Positions 9,012-18,243 of a stretch of DNA of 64,000 nucleotides are shown in pieces. The stretch is from WHSW01 sp963846565 (lineage in GTDB: Bacteria; Actinomycetota; Thermoleophilia; Solirubrobacterales; 70-9). The DNA lies in assembly GCA_963846565.1 (NCBI GenBank), contig CAWJWL010000005.1:1116001-1180000 (forward strand). Reading direction: 5' to 3'. Under the pieces are notes generated by a model. It was not told the origin of the DNA and did no database searches. It worked only from the letters and a program-made list of their open reading frames with translations. The first letter of the stretch is position 1; each line of letters opens with the position of its first letter. A program made the translations under genes and the position numbers.

Positions 9012-10828
9012 GGCGGCTCGCGCTCATCGTCGTCCTCCTGGTGGCCGCCGCCGGTGGTCTCGTGGCCGCGAGCGCCGGCGCCGACGACACCCGCACGTAC
9101 GAGATCGAGATGTACAACGCCTTCGGCATCGTCGACCAGTCCGACGTGCGCATCGCCGGAGTGAACGCGGGCAGTGTCTCCGACCTCGACATCACGCCCG
9201 ACAAGACCGCGATCGTCACGGTCGAGCTCAGCGGCGATCTCGGGACCCTGGGTGAGGACACCACCTGCAGCACCGAGCCCCAGTCGCTGATCGCCGAGTA
9301 CTTCATCTCCTGCGACCCGGCGGGGCCGCCGCTCGAAGAGGACGACGACGCCGACAACCCGGATCCCGACATCCCGGCCGAGCAGGTCGAGCAGACGGTC
9401 CAGAACGACCTCGTGCTGAACACCCTGCGCGAGCCCTTCAAGCGCCGCTTCCAGCTCCTGATCAACGAGTTCGGGACCGCGCTCGCCGGCAATTCCGAGC
9501 GTCTCAACACCGCGATCCGTCTCGGCGCCCCGGCGCTCACGGAGCTCCGCAAGGTGACGAAGATCCTGGCCTCGCAGAACACGATCATCCGTGACCTGCA
9601 GGTCGACTCCGACACGGTGATCGGCGAGCTCGCCGCCAACCGCGAGGACGTCGTCCGCTTCGTCGAGGAGGCACGCGACACCGCCGAGGCATCCGCTGCC
9701 CGCCGCGACGACCTCTCACGCGACTTCGAGCTCCTCGACGACTTCCTCGCCGAGCTGCAGCCCACCCTCGCCGACCTCGAGACCGTCGCCCGGGAGCAGA
9801 CACCGTTGCTCACCGACCTCCGCGGCGCGGCGCCCGGCCTGAACACGCTCGCGGTCAACCTGCCGCCGTTCAATCGCAGCACCGAGGCGGCCCTCGATGC
9901 GCTCGGCGGAGCGTCCGCCGTCGGCGAGACCGCCCTGCGGCGCGGCGCCGACGAGATCGAGCAGCTCGCCGAATCCGGAAAGCGCGCGCCGGTGACGGCG
10001 GAGATGCTCGCCGACCTCTTCCGCGACCTCGACGATCCGAGGCGAGCCGTCGAGATCGACGACCGCGTCGCCGAGGTGACCAAGCGTCGCAACGAGACGG
10101 GCGGGAAGAAGGACACGAAGGGCTATACCGGCCTCGAGGGCCTGCTCAACTACGTCCACTACCAGTCCGGCGCGCTCAACCAGTACGACCAGCTCGGCCA
10201 CAGCCTCCACTTCACCCTCTACTCCATCTTCACCGGGCCATGTGGCAGCTTCTCCAGCGGGCACAACGAGGAGAACGGCAACCCAGGGGTCCCGGCGGCG
10301 AACACAGAGAACGGGGCGACGACGACCAACATCCTCGAGGCCGCCCGCTGCATCGGGTGGCTCGGCCCGAACCAGCCGGGGATCAACGAGGCTCTGAACC
10401 TGCCGCCGTATGACCCGTCCGTGTGCCCCAACGGGACCAGCCCGGCCGCGGCCGAGGCGCTCTGCAAGTCGACGACCCCGTCGCGCAAGCACGCCGAGTC
10501 GGGCGGCGGCGGCGCCGAGGACGGACGCGGCGGCGGCGAGGGCGCGGCCGAGGGCGCCGGGCCCAACACGGGAGAAGAGACGGGCGGCGGTGCCCCCGGC
10601 GAGCCGCCGGCGCCACCCGTTGACCCGGACGGCCCGCTCCCCGACGACCTGCTGGAGGGCCTGCTCGACGTCCCGCAGTCGGCGCTCGAGGACCTGCCCC
10701 AGAACCTCCAGAACTCGCTCCTGCAGCTCGGCAACGGCCTCCAGCGTGGCCCCGGGACGAGCGCGCCCTCCGCCCCGAGCACGGGCGCCGCCGCCGAGGA
10801 CCTCCTCGAGTTCCTGTTCACGAACTGA
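9008..10828 (+). CDS. MCE-family protein, second of six (MceB-position)
   Basis: A 606-residue protein with an N-terminal hydrophobic anchor (LALIVVLLVAAAGGLVAAS) and an MCE domain containing NAFGIVDQSDVRIAGVNAGSV. An acidic insert (EEDDDADNPDPDIP) splits the MCE region from the helical tunnel domain. The C-terminus is a low-complexity Gly/Ala/Pro region (about residues 490-590) unlike its neighbours, probably a flexible extracellular tail. It is coupled to the preceding gene by ATGA and to a 14-codon mini-ORF by TGATG. Confidence 0.87.
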   Translation: MRRLALIVVLLVAAAGGLVAASAGADDTRTYEIEMYNAFGIVDQSDVRIAGVNAGSVSDLDITPDKTAIVTVELSGDLGTLGEDTTCSTEPQSLIAEYFISCDPAGPPLEEDDDADNPDPDIPAEQVEQTVQNDLVLNTLREPFKRRFQLLINEFGTALAGNSERLNTAIRLGAPALTELRKVTKILASQNTIIRDLQVDSDTVIGELAANREDVVRFVEEARDTAEASAARRDDLSRDFELLDDFLAELQPTLADLETVAREQTPLLTDLRGAAPGLNTLAVNLPPFNRSTEAALDALGGASAVGETALRRGADEIEQLAESGKRAPVTAEMLADLFRDLDDPRRAVEIDDRVAEVTKRRNETGGKKDTKGYTGLEGLLNYVHYQSGALNQYDQLGHSLHFTLYSIFTGPCGSFSSGHNEENGNPGVPAANTENGATTTNILEAARCIGWLGPNQPGINEALNLPPYDPSVCPNGTSPAAAEALCKSTTPSRKHAESGGGGAEDGRGGGEGAAEGAGPNTGEETGGGAPGEPPAPPVDPDGPLPDDLLEGLLDVPQSALEDLPQNLQNSLLQLGNGLQRGPGTSAPSAPSTGAAAEDLLEFLFTN

Positions 10829-10872
10829 TGACGACCGAGACGACATCCATGCGACGCGGAGGCCGCCGATGA
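10828..10872 (+). CDS. 14-codon mini-ORF bridging two mce genes
   Basis: ATG at 10828 overlaps the mceB-position stop (TGATG), and its own TGA at 10870-10872 overlaps the next mce start (ATGA at 10869). It encodes MTTETTSMRRGGRR. The arrangement keeps ribosomes moving across a 40-base gap in a tightly coupled operon. The peptide itself is probably not functional. Confidence 0.4.
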   Translation: MTTETTSMRRGGRR

Positions 10873-12536
10873 GGCGCAGCCCGCTCGGCTCGATCGCCGC
10901 GTCGCCGACGATGGTCGGCGCCGTCACGGTGCTGATCGCGATCGTCGCGGTCTTCCTCGCCTACAACGCGAACAGCGGCCTCCCGTTCGTGCCCGTGTAC
11001 CGGGTCTCGGTCGAGGTCCCGAACGCCGCCCGCGTGACCGCGAACAACGAGGTCCGGATCGGCGGCCACCGCGTCGGCGTGGTCGAGTCGATCGACGCGA
11101 TCCAGGAGCCGGAGGCACAGCAGACGGCGCAGACGGACGGCGAGGTCGCGGCCGACAACACCGGTGGCGCGATCGCCCGTCTCAACCTGAAGCTGGAGAA
11201 GGACATCGGCCCACTGCCGAAGGACTCGGTCTTCCGCGTCCGCTATCGCTCCGCCTTCGGTCTCAAGTACCTCGATATCACCCGCGGAACGGGCGAGGGA
11301 GCGCCGGAGGGCTTCACCTTCGACGGCACCGACGACGGCGAGAGCTGCGCCCTGCCGCTCGACCCCGCGACGTTCTCGGAGGAGCTGCCTGATACGGCGC
11401 GGAACGGGTGCTTCGTCGAGCAGACCGAGTTCGACGCGATCGCCGACACATTCGACACCGAGACGCGCGAGAACGCGCGCCGCAACCTGATCGGCTTCGG
11501 CGACGCCTTCGCCGCCCGCGGCACCTCGCTCAACGACGCGATCTCGAGCCTCGAACCGCTGTTCGAGGGCCTTAAACCGGTGTCGCGCGTGCTCAGCGAC
11601 GAGGGGACCCGCCTGCGGCGCCTCTTCCCGGAGCTCGCCGACGCGGCCCGGATCGTCGCGCCGGTCGCGACCGAGCAGTCGCAGCTGTTCACGAACGCGG
11701 CGATCACGCTCGCTGCGATCTCCTCCGACGTCACCGCCCTCCAGGAGACGATCGTCGAGACCTGGCCGACGTTCGAGACGGGGATCGAGTTGCTCCCGCG
11801 ACAGAGACCCTTCCTCCGCGACGTCGTCACCCTCACCCGCGAGCTCCGCCCCGGGGTCACCGACCTGCGCGCGACGCTGCCGGTGCTCAATCGTGCGATC
11901 GAGGTCGGTACTCCCGTCCTCGCCGAGTCGCCGCGCTCGACCAGGCTGCTCGAGGATTCGCTGCGAGAGCTGAACCAGCTCGTCTCGCAGCCGACGACGC
12001 GTGTCAGCCTGCAAAGGCTCGAAGAGACCTTCGGCGCGGCCTATCCGCTGGCGCAGTGGGTCGTGCCCGCGCAGACGGTCTGCAACTACTGGAACTACTG
12101 GTTCACCTTCACGCCCAACGGCCTCTCCGATACCGACGGCAGCGGCTACACCTTCCGCCAGGACCTGACCAACTTCCCGCCCGGGTTCGAGGTCGAGGCA
12201 GGGGCGGCGAGCTACGCAGGCGTGCAGGCGAACGGCAAGCTCCCGCCCGCGTTCGGCGGAACCTTCGAGCCGTACGCCCTCCCGATCCTGAACGCCCACC
12301 CATACCAGCCGACGGGACAGAAGAACGCCGACTGCCAGGGCGGCCAGTCCGGCTATGAGCTCGGGGCCCTCAGGCTCCCGGGTCAGGCGGCTTCGAACCC
12401 GGCCAACGGCGTCTCCGATCTGCCCGGCTCGCGCGGGCCGACGACGCTCTTCTACAACGCCGACCAGGACCGCGCCCTGCTCGACACGCGGGTGCCCTCC
12501 CGCGCGCCCGAGACCTGGAAGGGCATCGGCAAGTGA
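10869..12536 (+). CDS. MCE-family protein, third of six (MceC-position)
   Basis: A 555-residue protein. The ATG at 10869 gives MRRSPLGSIAASPTMVGAV, leading into one membrane helix (VLIAIVAVFLAYNANSG) and an MCE domain with VEVPNAARVTANNEVRIGG. The MCE domain is interrupted by an acidic Gln-rich insert. The helical region ends in a domain with NYWNYWFTF and Cys residues. The open frame extends far upstream of 10869, but that part runs through the preceding gene in another frame and is not coding. The stop overlaps the next start (GTGA). Confidence 0.87.
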   Translation: MRRSPLGSIAASPTMVGAVTVLIAIVAVFLAYNANSGLPFVPVYRVSVEVPNAARVTANNEVRIGGHRVGVVESIDAIQEPEAQQTAQTDGEVAADNTGGAIARLNLKLEKDIGPLPKDSVFRVRYRSAFGLKYLDITRGTGEGAPEGFTFDGTDDGESCALPLDPATFSEELPDTARNGCFVEQTEFDAIADTFDTETRENARRNLIGFGDAFAARGTSLNDAISSLEPLFEGLKPVSRVLSDEGTRLRRLFPELADAARIVAPVATEQSQLFTNAAITLAAISSDVTALQETIVETWPTFETGIELLPRQRPFLRDVVTLTRELRPGVTDLRATLPVLNRAIEVGTPVLAESPRSTRLLEDSLRELNQLVSQPTTRVSLQRLEETFGAAYPLAQWVVPAQTVCNYWNYWFTFTPNGLSDTDGSGYTFRQDLTNFPPGFEVEAGAASYAGVQANGKLPPAFGGTFEPYALPILNAHPYQPTGQKNADCQGGQSGYELGALRLPGQAASNPANGVSDLPGSRGPTTLFYNADQDRALLDTRVPSRAPETWKGIGK

Positions 12537-14215
12537 GGGTGAGTCGCGACAAGCGGATGCCGAGCTGGCTCATCGGCCTGATCCTGATCGTCGTGCTCGC
12601 GGTCGCCTCCTTCCTGGCGTACACGAAGGAGCTCCCGTGGGCCGACAAGTACGAGGTCAAGGCGGTGTTCGAGAGCGCCCAGGGCGTCCGCCCGAGCTCG
12701 CCGGTGCGGATCGCCGGCGTCAACGTCGGCAAGGTGAGCTCGGTGGAGCCGCTTGCAAGCGCCGAGAGCGAGACGGTCGAGGCTCAGGTGAGCGAGAACG
12801 ATGAAGAGGGCTCGGTCACCGAGGAGGTCGCCGACAGCGGCACCGAGGGCGCCGTGGTGACGATGGAGCTGCAGGAGGACGCGCTCCCGCTCCACACCGA
12901 CGCGACGATGAAGCTGCGCCCGCGTCTCTTCCTCGAGGGCAACTACTTCGTCGAGCTCCACCCGGGTAGCCCGAACGCCGAGGAGATCGACGAGGGCCAC
13001 ACCTTCCCGGTCAACCGGACCGCCTACTCAGTACAGCTCGACCAGGTGCTGACGACGCTGCAGAGCGACGTCCGCGTCAACCTCCAGGTCTTCCTCGATG
13101 AACTCGGCGACGCGCTGATCAAGCACGGCGGTGCCGAGGGCTTCCGCGAGCTCTATCGAACCTCGGCACCGGCGGGCAAATACACCTCGCAGGTCGCAGA
13201 GGCGTTCCTCGGCACACACCCGGGTGATCTCGGCGGCGTCATCCACGGGCTCGACCGAGTCGTCCGCGGGCTCGGCCGAAACGAGGCGACGCTCCAGGAT
13301 CTGGTCACCAACTTCCGCATCTTCGCCGGCTCCTTCGCCGCCGAGGACGCCGCCTTGGGCGAGGCGATCGAGGTCCTGCCCGACGTCTTGGAGGCGGCTC
13401 GACCCACCTTCGCGAGCCTGAACTCCTCCTTCCCCGCGGTTCGCGCCTTCGCCCGTGAGGCGCTCCCCGGGGTGCGCTCGACCCCGGCGACGCTCGAGGC
13501 GGCGACCCCGTTCGTGCGCCAGATCCGCCGGCTGGTCTCGCGCAACGAGCTCCGCGGCCTGGTCGCCGACCTACGGCCGACGATCCCGAAGCTGGCGAAG
13601 CTGGCGACCAGCACCGTGGACTTCCTCGACGAGGCCCGCGCGGTCGCGAGCTGCTTCAACGAGGTCGTGATCCCGTGGTCGCAGGACACGGTGCAGCCGG
13701 TCGACAGCCCCGGCTTCGAGTACCCGCACGATCCGATCGGACGCGTCTTCGAGGAGACCGGCTACGGGCTCTCCGGAATCGCCTCGGAGAGCCGCTCGGG
13801 CGACGCCAACGGTCAGTACATCCGCGTCCTCGGCGGTGGTGGCGTCGGCACGCCGCGACTCAACAACCTGGTCCCGTCACTCACCGGCGGGTTCACGGAC
13901 GCGCTCACGCTCGGAGGGTTCGACGTCCTTGGGGCGATGCCGCGGCTCGTCGACTCGGCGCGGACGCCGTACAAGCCGAACAAGCCGTGCGAGCGCCAGG
14001 AGCAGCCGAACCTGCAGGGCGGCGCCGGTCAGGCCGGGGTTGAGCAGACATCGCTCGCGCAGGAGCCGGTCACCGCGGCGGCGAGCGAGCTGCTCGAGGA
14101 CGCGACCCCGCAAGAGCTGCGCAAGGCGGTGCTCGGTGCCGGCCTCTCGCCCGACCTCGCCCAGGCCGTCGCCAAGGAGTACGGGACCGAGAACGCGGAC
14201 GGAGGGGCCGACTGA
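12533..14215 (+). CDS. MCE-family protein, fourth of six (MceD-position)
   Basis: A 560-residue protein starting at the GTG of a GTGA overlap. It has a membrane helix (LIGLILIVVLAVASFLAY) and an MCE domain with SAQGVRPSSPVRIAGVNVGKVS, again carrying an acidic Glu/Ser insert before MELQEDALPLH. A long helical domain follows, with a C-terminal Ala/Glu-rich tail (EPVTAAASELLEDATPQELR). Part of the same Mce conduit. Coupled to the next gene by TGATG. Confidence 0.87.
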   Translation: MRVSRDKRMPSWLIGLILIVVLAVASFLAYTKELPWADKYEVKAVFESAQGVRPSSPVRIAGVNVGKVSSVEPLASAESETVEAQVSENDEEGSVTEEVADSGTEGAVVTMELQEDALPLHTDATMKLRPRLFLEGNYFVELHPGSPNAEEIDEGHTFPVNRTAYSVQLDQVLTTLQSDVRVNLQVFLDELGDALIKHGGAEGFRELYRTSAPAGKYTSQVAEAFLGTHPGDLGGVIHGLDRVVRGLGRNEATLQDLVTNFRIFAGSFAAEDAALGEAIEVLPDVLEAARPTFASLNSSFPAVRAFAREALPGVRSTPATLEAATPFVRQIRRLVSRNELRGLVADLRPTIPKLAKLATSTVDFLDEARAVASCFNEVVIPWSQDTVQPVDSPGFEYPHDPIGRVFEETGYGLSGIASESRSGDANGQYIRVLGGGGVGTPRLNNLVPSLTGGFTDALTLGGFDVLGAMPRLVDSARTPYKPNKPCERQEQPNLQGGAGQAGVEQTSLAQEPVTAAASELLEDATPQELRKAVLGAGLSPDLAQAVAKEYGTENADGGAD

Positions 14216-15573
14216 TGGCGACCGCGATCCGCAAGCACCTGCGTGACTTCATCGCCGTCGCCGCCCTGGTCGTCGTCGGCGTCGCCGTCACGCTGTACAT
14301 CGTTCAAGAGCAGAGGTTGCGGATTCCGGTCCTCGAGGATCGTCCGTTCCAGTTCCAGGCCGAGTTCGAGACGGCGCAGGCGGTCGTTCCCGGCCAGGGT
14401 CAGACGATCCGGGTTGCGGGCGTGCGGGTCGGTGACGTCTCCGACGTCGAGGTCGAGAACGGCCTCGGGCTGGTCACCTTCGACGTCGACCGCGAGTTCC
14501 TTCCGATCTACCGCGACGCGACGATCCTGATGCGCCCGACGACCGGGCTCAAGGACATGTTCTTCCAGCTCGACCCGGGCACCCGTGCCGCCGGCGAGAT
14601 CGAGGAAGAGGAAACGATCTCCGTCGCCAACACGGCGCCGGACGTGAACCTGGACGAGGTCCTCGCGGCGCTCGACTCCGACACGCAGGCGTACCTGAAG
14701 CTCCTCATCGTCGGCGGCGGCGAGGGCCTTGAGGGCCGTGACAAGGACCTCGGCAGGCTGCTCGGCGGACTCGGTCCGATCAACAAGGACCTGGCCCAGC
14801 TCAACCGCCAGGTGGCAAAGCGGCGGATCAACCTCGCACGGGTTATCCACTCGCTGAACGTGCTCACGACGCGGGTTGGGCAGGCCGACCAGGATCTGAC
14901 CGAGCTCGTCTCCTCCTCGAATGCGGCGCTCGGTGCGATCGCCGAGCAGGATCCGAGCGTGCAGCGCGCGGTCAGCCTCCTGCCCGGGACGCTCAACCAG
15001 GCGCGCGATACGCTGGTCGAGGCGGCCCGCTTCGCCGAGATCCTCGGGCCGACCTTCGACGACCTGCGCCCGTTCGCGCGCAACCTCACCGACCTGAACA
15101 GCTCGACCACCGACCTCGCCCGCAATGCGACCCCGGTGCTCGAGCAGGAGATCCGCCCGTTCGTGCGTGCGGCGCGCAAGCCGATCCCCGACCTGCGCAT
15201 TGCCGCGGAGAGGTACTCGGCTGCGGCCCCGCGCCTGACGGTGGTCGCCAACAAGCTCGGCCGTCTCGCGAACATGGCCGCCTTCAACCCGAACGGAGCC
15301 GAGCCGCTTTGCGATCCGGGCGTGGTCGCCAGCGGCTCCTGCACCCGCGACGAGGGCTACCTGTACTGGGCGGGCTGGCTCGGGCACAACGGCCCGCAGG
15401 TCTTCGACGCCGGCGACGGCAACGGCTTCTACCGCCACATCTACCTGACGATCGGCTGCGACCAGGTCTTCAACATCGTCGAGGGCGCCACGCCGCTGAT
15501 CGAGCTGATCAGGGAGAACATCACCGGCCTCTACCCGGCGGTGCGCCAAGCGCTCTGCCCAGGTTCCCCCTGA
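14215..15573 (+). CDS. MCE-family protein, fifth of six (MceE-position)
   Basis: A 452-residue protein with an N-terminal helix (FIAVAALVVVGVAVTLYIV) and an MCE domain with AQAVVPGQGQTIRVAGVRVGDVS. The fifth Mce protein of mycobacterial operons is a lipoprotein (LprK type); this one has no lipobox Cys, so that feature is absent here. The C-terminus has CDPGVVASGSC. Coupled to the next gene by TGATG. Confidence 0.87.
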   Translation: MATAIRKHLRDFIAVAALVVVGVAVTLYIVQEQRLRIPVLEDRPFQFQAEFETAQAVVPGQGQTIRVAGVRVGDVSDVEVENGLGLVTFDVDREFLPIYRDATILMRPTTGLKDMFFQLDPGTRAAGEIEEEETISVANTAPDVNLDEVLAALDSDTQAYLKLLIVGGGEGLEGRDKDLGRLLGGLGPINKDLAQLNRQVAKRRINLARVIHSLNVLTTRVGQADQDLTELVSSSNAALGAIAEQDPSVQRAVSLLPGTLNQARDTLVEAARFAEILGPTFDDLRPFARNLTDLNSSTTDLARNATPVLEQEIRPFVRAARKPIPDLRIAAERYSAAAPRLTVVANKLGRLANMAAFNPNGAEPLCDPGVVASGSCTRDEGYLYWAGWLGHNGPQVFDAGDGNGFYRHIYLTIGCDQVFNIVEGATPLIELIRENITGLYPAVRQALCPGSP

Positions 15574-17123
15574 TGCAGAAGCAAGCGCCTTCAGTCACCC
15601 GCATCCTCGTCGCCGTCGGCTTCACGCTGTCGTGCTTCGGGCTCATCCTCTTCCTCTGGATCGCCTTCGGTGGCCCGATCCCGCTGAAGCCGGAGAGCTA
15701 TCGGATCACCGCCTACTTCCCGGAGGCGACATCGCTCGCCCAGGAATCGGACGTACGCATCGGAGGCGTCTCGGTCGGCAAGGTGAAGACCCTCGCGCTG
15801 GCGCCCGAGGACGAGCGCGTCAACGGACGTGACACGACCGAGGCGGTGATGGAGATCGAGCCGGAGTTTGCCCCGATCTCCGACGACGCGCGGGCGATCC
15901 TGCGCCAGAAGACGCTGCTCGGCGAGACCTACGTCGAGCTCACCGCCGGCACCGAGCCCGGTAAGGAAGAGGCGCCGATCTCGCTGGGCGCCGCGGCGAA
16001 CGTCTCCGACGCCGAGGCCGACGCGGTCGAAGCGGTCGAAGAAGGCGGCACGCTCGGCGTCGGGCAGACCGAGGAGGCGACGCAGATCGACGAGATCTTC
16101 AACGCCCTCGACGAGGAGACGCGCGCCTCGTTCCAGCGCTGGCAGGCAAACGCGGCCGTGGCGATCCAGGGCCGCGGACTCGATCTCAACGACTCCCTCG
16201 GCAACCTCGGCCCCTTCCTCGTCGACGCCTCCGAGGTGATCGACATCCTCGGCCGCCAGAAGCTGGCGCTCAAGGGGCTCGTCCGCGACACCGGCGGCGT
16301 CTTCGAGGCGCTGACCGCGCAGGAGGGCGCGCTTTCCGGCGCGATCGTCGGCTCCAACAACACCTTCGACGGGCTCGCCTCCGAGGAAGCGGCGCTCGCC
16401 GAGACCTTCCAGATCCTGCCGACGTTCCAGCGCGAGACGCGGGCGACGCTCGAGCGCCTCGACCGGTTCCAGGTCAATGCTCGCCCGCTCGTTCAGGACC
16501 TGATCCCGGTCGCCCAGGACCTGAGCCCGACGCTGCGCTCGGTGCGCGAGCTGTCGCCGAACCTGCGCAGGCTCTTCTCTGACCTCGACCAGTTCCAGCG
16601 CGCCTCGCTGGAGGGTCTGCCCGCGCTCGAGGGCTTCCTGAACGGCCTCGCGCCGGTGCTCGACTCGCTCGACCCCTTCCTCGCCAACCTGAATCCGGCG
16701 ATCCGCTACCTGGCGCTCAACCGCACGACCGTGGCGGACTTCCTCGTCGCGCCCGGCCAGGCGCTCTCCGGCGCCTACGCGAAGGTGCCGGGCGACCCGG
16801 CCCCGCGTCACGGCCTGCGCCAGCTCGCCTACCTGAGCTCGGAGGCGCTCTCGGTGACGCCCGTTCGCTCCTCGGCCAACCGCGGGCAGGCGTACCTCGG
16901 CCCGGACGAGATCAACAACTACACCTCGGCCTCGATCGGGATGAACACGAGCTTCGACTGCCGGAACACCGACTACACGCTCGACTCCCAGCCGCCCGAC
17001 GAGGAAGAGATCTTCGGCGCCAAGCCCAGCTTCGCCCCGTGCTACGTGCGCGACGACTATCCGGGCTTCCAGGGCGACTCGTTCGGGGACGGGCGCGCAC
17101 CCAACATCTTCGCCGATCCGTAA
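15573..17123 (+). CDS. MCE-family protein, sixth of six (MceF-position)
   Basis: A 516-residue protein from ATG 15573 (TGATG overlap). Its membrane helix is TLSCFGLILFLWIAFGG, and the MCE domain contains ATSLAQESDVRIGGVSVGKVK. An Ala/Glu-rich insert (about residues 150-170) precedes the tunnel helices. It completes a set of six, the number needed for one heterohexameric Mce ring. The apparent open frame from 15309 is read-through of the preceding gene in another frame. Confidence 0.87.
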   Translation: MQKQAPSVTRILVAVGFTLSCFGLILFLWIAFGGPIPLKPESYRITAYFPEATSLAQESDVRIGGVSVGKVKTLALAPEDERVNGRDTTEAVMEIEPEFAPISDDARAILRQKTLLGETYVELTAGTEPGKEEAPISLGAAANVSDAEADAVEAVEEGGTLGVGQTEEATQIDEIFNALDEETRASFQRWQANAAVAIQGRGLDLNDSLGNLGPFLVDASEVIDILGRQKLALKGLVRDTGGVFEALTAQEGALSGAIVGSNNTFDGLASEEAALAETFQILPTFQRETRATLERLDRFQVNARPLVQDLIPVAQDLSPTLRSVRELSPNLRRLFSDLDQFQRASLEGLPALEGFLNGLAPVLDSLDPFLANLNPAIRYLALNRTTVADFLVAPGQALSGAYAKVPGDPAPRHGLRQLAYLSSEALSVTPVRSSANRGQAYLGPDEINNYTSASIGMNTSFDCRNTDYTLDSQPPDEEEIFGAKPSFAPCYVRDDYPGFQGDSFGDGRAPNIFADP

Positions 17124-17125
17124 GA

Positions 17126-17548
17126 GTGTCCACCGAGATGGCGCTGTTTGAGAACGCCGACGAGGTCTACGAGACGCTCGGCAAGCTCTTCGTCGGGATC
17201 ATGGCCGACGAGGAGCTCTCGGCGAAGTTCCGCAAGGCAGACACGATCGTCCGCTACCAGTACACCGATCCCGAGTCCGAGATCACGGTCCGCCTGCAGG
17301 AGGGACAGCCCGGCGCCGTCGACCTCGGCCCGTCCGAGATGGAGCCGGAGGTGACGATGACGATGGAGGCCGACACCGCGCACCGCTTCTGGCTCGGCGA
17401 CGTCAACGTCACCGTCGCCCTGGCCCGCGGCCAGATCAAGGCAAGCGGCCCGGTCGCGAAGATCCTCAAGCTCGTACCGTTGGCGAAGCCGGTCTTCCCG
17501 CGCTACAAGGCGCAGCTCGAAGCACAGGGCCGCACGGACCTGCTGTAG
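17126..17548 (+). CDS. SCP2-like sterol/lipid-binding protein
   Basis: A 140-residue soluble protein of the SCP2 sterol-transfer fold, with the terminal signature VTMTMEADTAHRFWLGDVN followed by GQIKASGPVAKILKLVPL. It begins 3 bases after the last mce gene and is surely cotranscribed. It probably accepts the lipid delivered by the Mce system in the cytoplasm, or primes it for an acyl-CoA ligase; this is inference from context. GTG 17126 is taken as start; ATG 17138 is equally possible. Confidence 0.8.
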   Translation: MSTEMALFENADEVYETLGKLFVGIMADEELSAKFRKADTIVRYQYTDPESEITVRLQEGQPGAVDLGPSEMEPEVTMTMEADTAHRFWLGDVNVTVALARGQIKASGPVAKILKLVPLAKPVFPRYKAQLEAQGRTDLL

Positions 17549-17574
17549 GGCGGCTCCGTGAGAGACTGCGGCCC

Positions 17575-18237
17575 GTGAAGGCTGAGGAGTGGGCGGGGGT
17601 AGTGCAGGCGCTCGCCGAGAAGCGCAGCGTCCGCTATGAGCCGGTCGGAGGCCTCAACCCGCGCGGCGGGCCGGCGGCGCTCTGTCCGGGCGGTAGCAAC
17701 CGGATCATGGGCGAGCTGTCCGAGGGCTTCTTCGGCGCCTCCTGCGATGCGCTCGAGCACGAGGAGGGAGGGCTGTTCTCGAAGACCGTGCTGCCGCGCG
17801 CGGTGCTGGCGAAGGCGCACATGCCCGACCTCGCGAAGGTGGTGCCGATGTTCAACGTGGAGTCGGTCGAGGGCAGTGAGCGCGTCGAGCAGATGGCCTC
17901 GCGGCGAAAGGTCGAGTTCGAGTCGATCGAGTTCAACCGCCGCTTCCTCGCCACCGTCCCTTCCGAGTACGACCCGACGGCGCTGCGCGAGCTGTTCAGC
18001 CCCGGCTTCCTCGACTGGGTCGCGCAGATCCGCAACGAGATCGACTTCGGGATCACCGACCGCCAGCTCTACTTCCTCTGGCGCCTGCATGAGCGGACCG
18101 AGGACGAGTACGAGGCGGCGCTCGAGAACGCGGGCAACCTCTTCAACCGGCTCCGCAACGAGATGGACGAGCACGGGATCCACACCTATCCCGCCGGCCC
18201 GTGGCACGCGGGCCTCGAAGCGTTCCCGGCGACCTGA
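17575..18237 (+). CDS. Conserved-looking protein of unknown function at the end of the mce operon
   Basis: A 220-residue soluble protein starting at GTG, 26 bases after the SCP2-like gene. It contains CPGGSNRIMGELSEG, EFNRRFLATVPSEYD and LRELFSPGFLDWVAQ, the last two resembling the pattern of membrane-associated proteins with a split beta domain of the DUF3137 kind, although I see no membrane helices. The C-terminal 60 residues are helical with many Glu/Arg. I do not recognise it securely. Probably part of the lipid-uptake transcript. Confidence 0.55.
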   Translation: MKAEEWAGVVQALAEKRSVRYEPVGGLNPRGGPAALCPGGSNRIMGELSEGFFGASCDALEHEEGGLFSKTVLPRAVLAKAHMPDLAKVVPMFNVESVEGSERVEQMASRRKVEFESIEFNRRFLATVPSEYDPTALRELFSPGFLDWVAQIRNEIDFGITDRQLYFLWRLHERTEDEYEAALENAGNLFNRLRNEMDEHGIHTYPAGPWHAGLEAFPAT

Positions 18238-18243
18238 TCGCGG

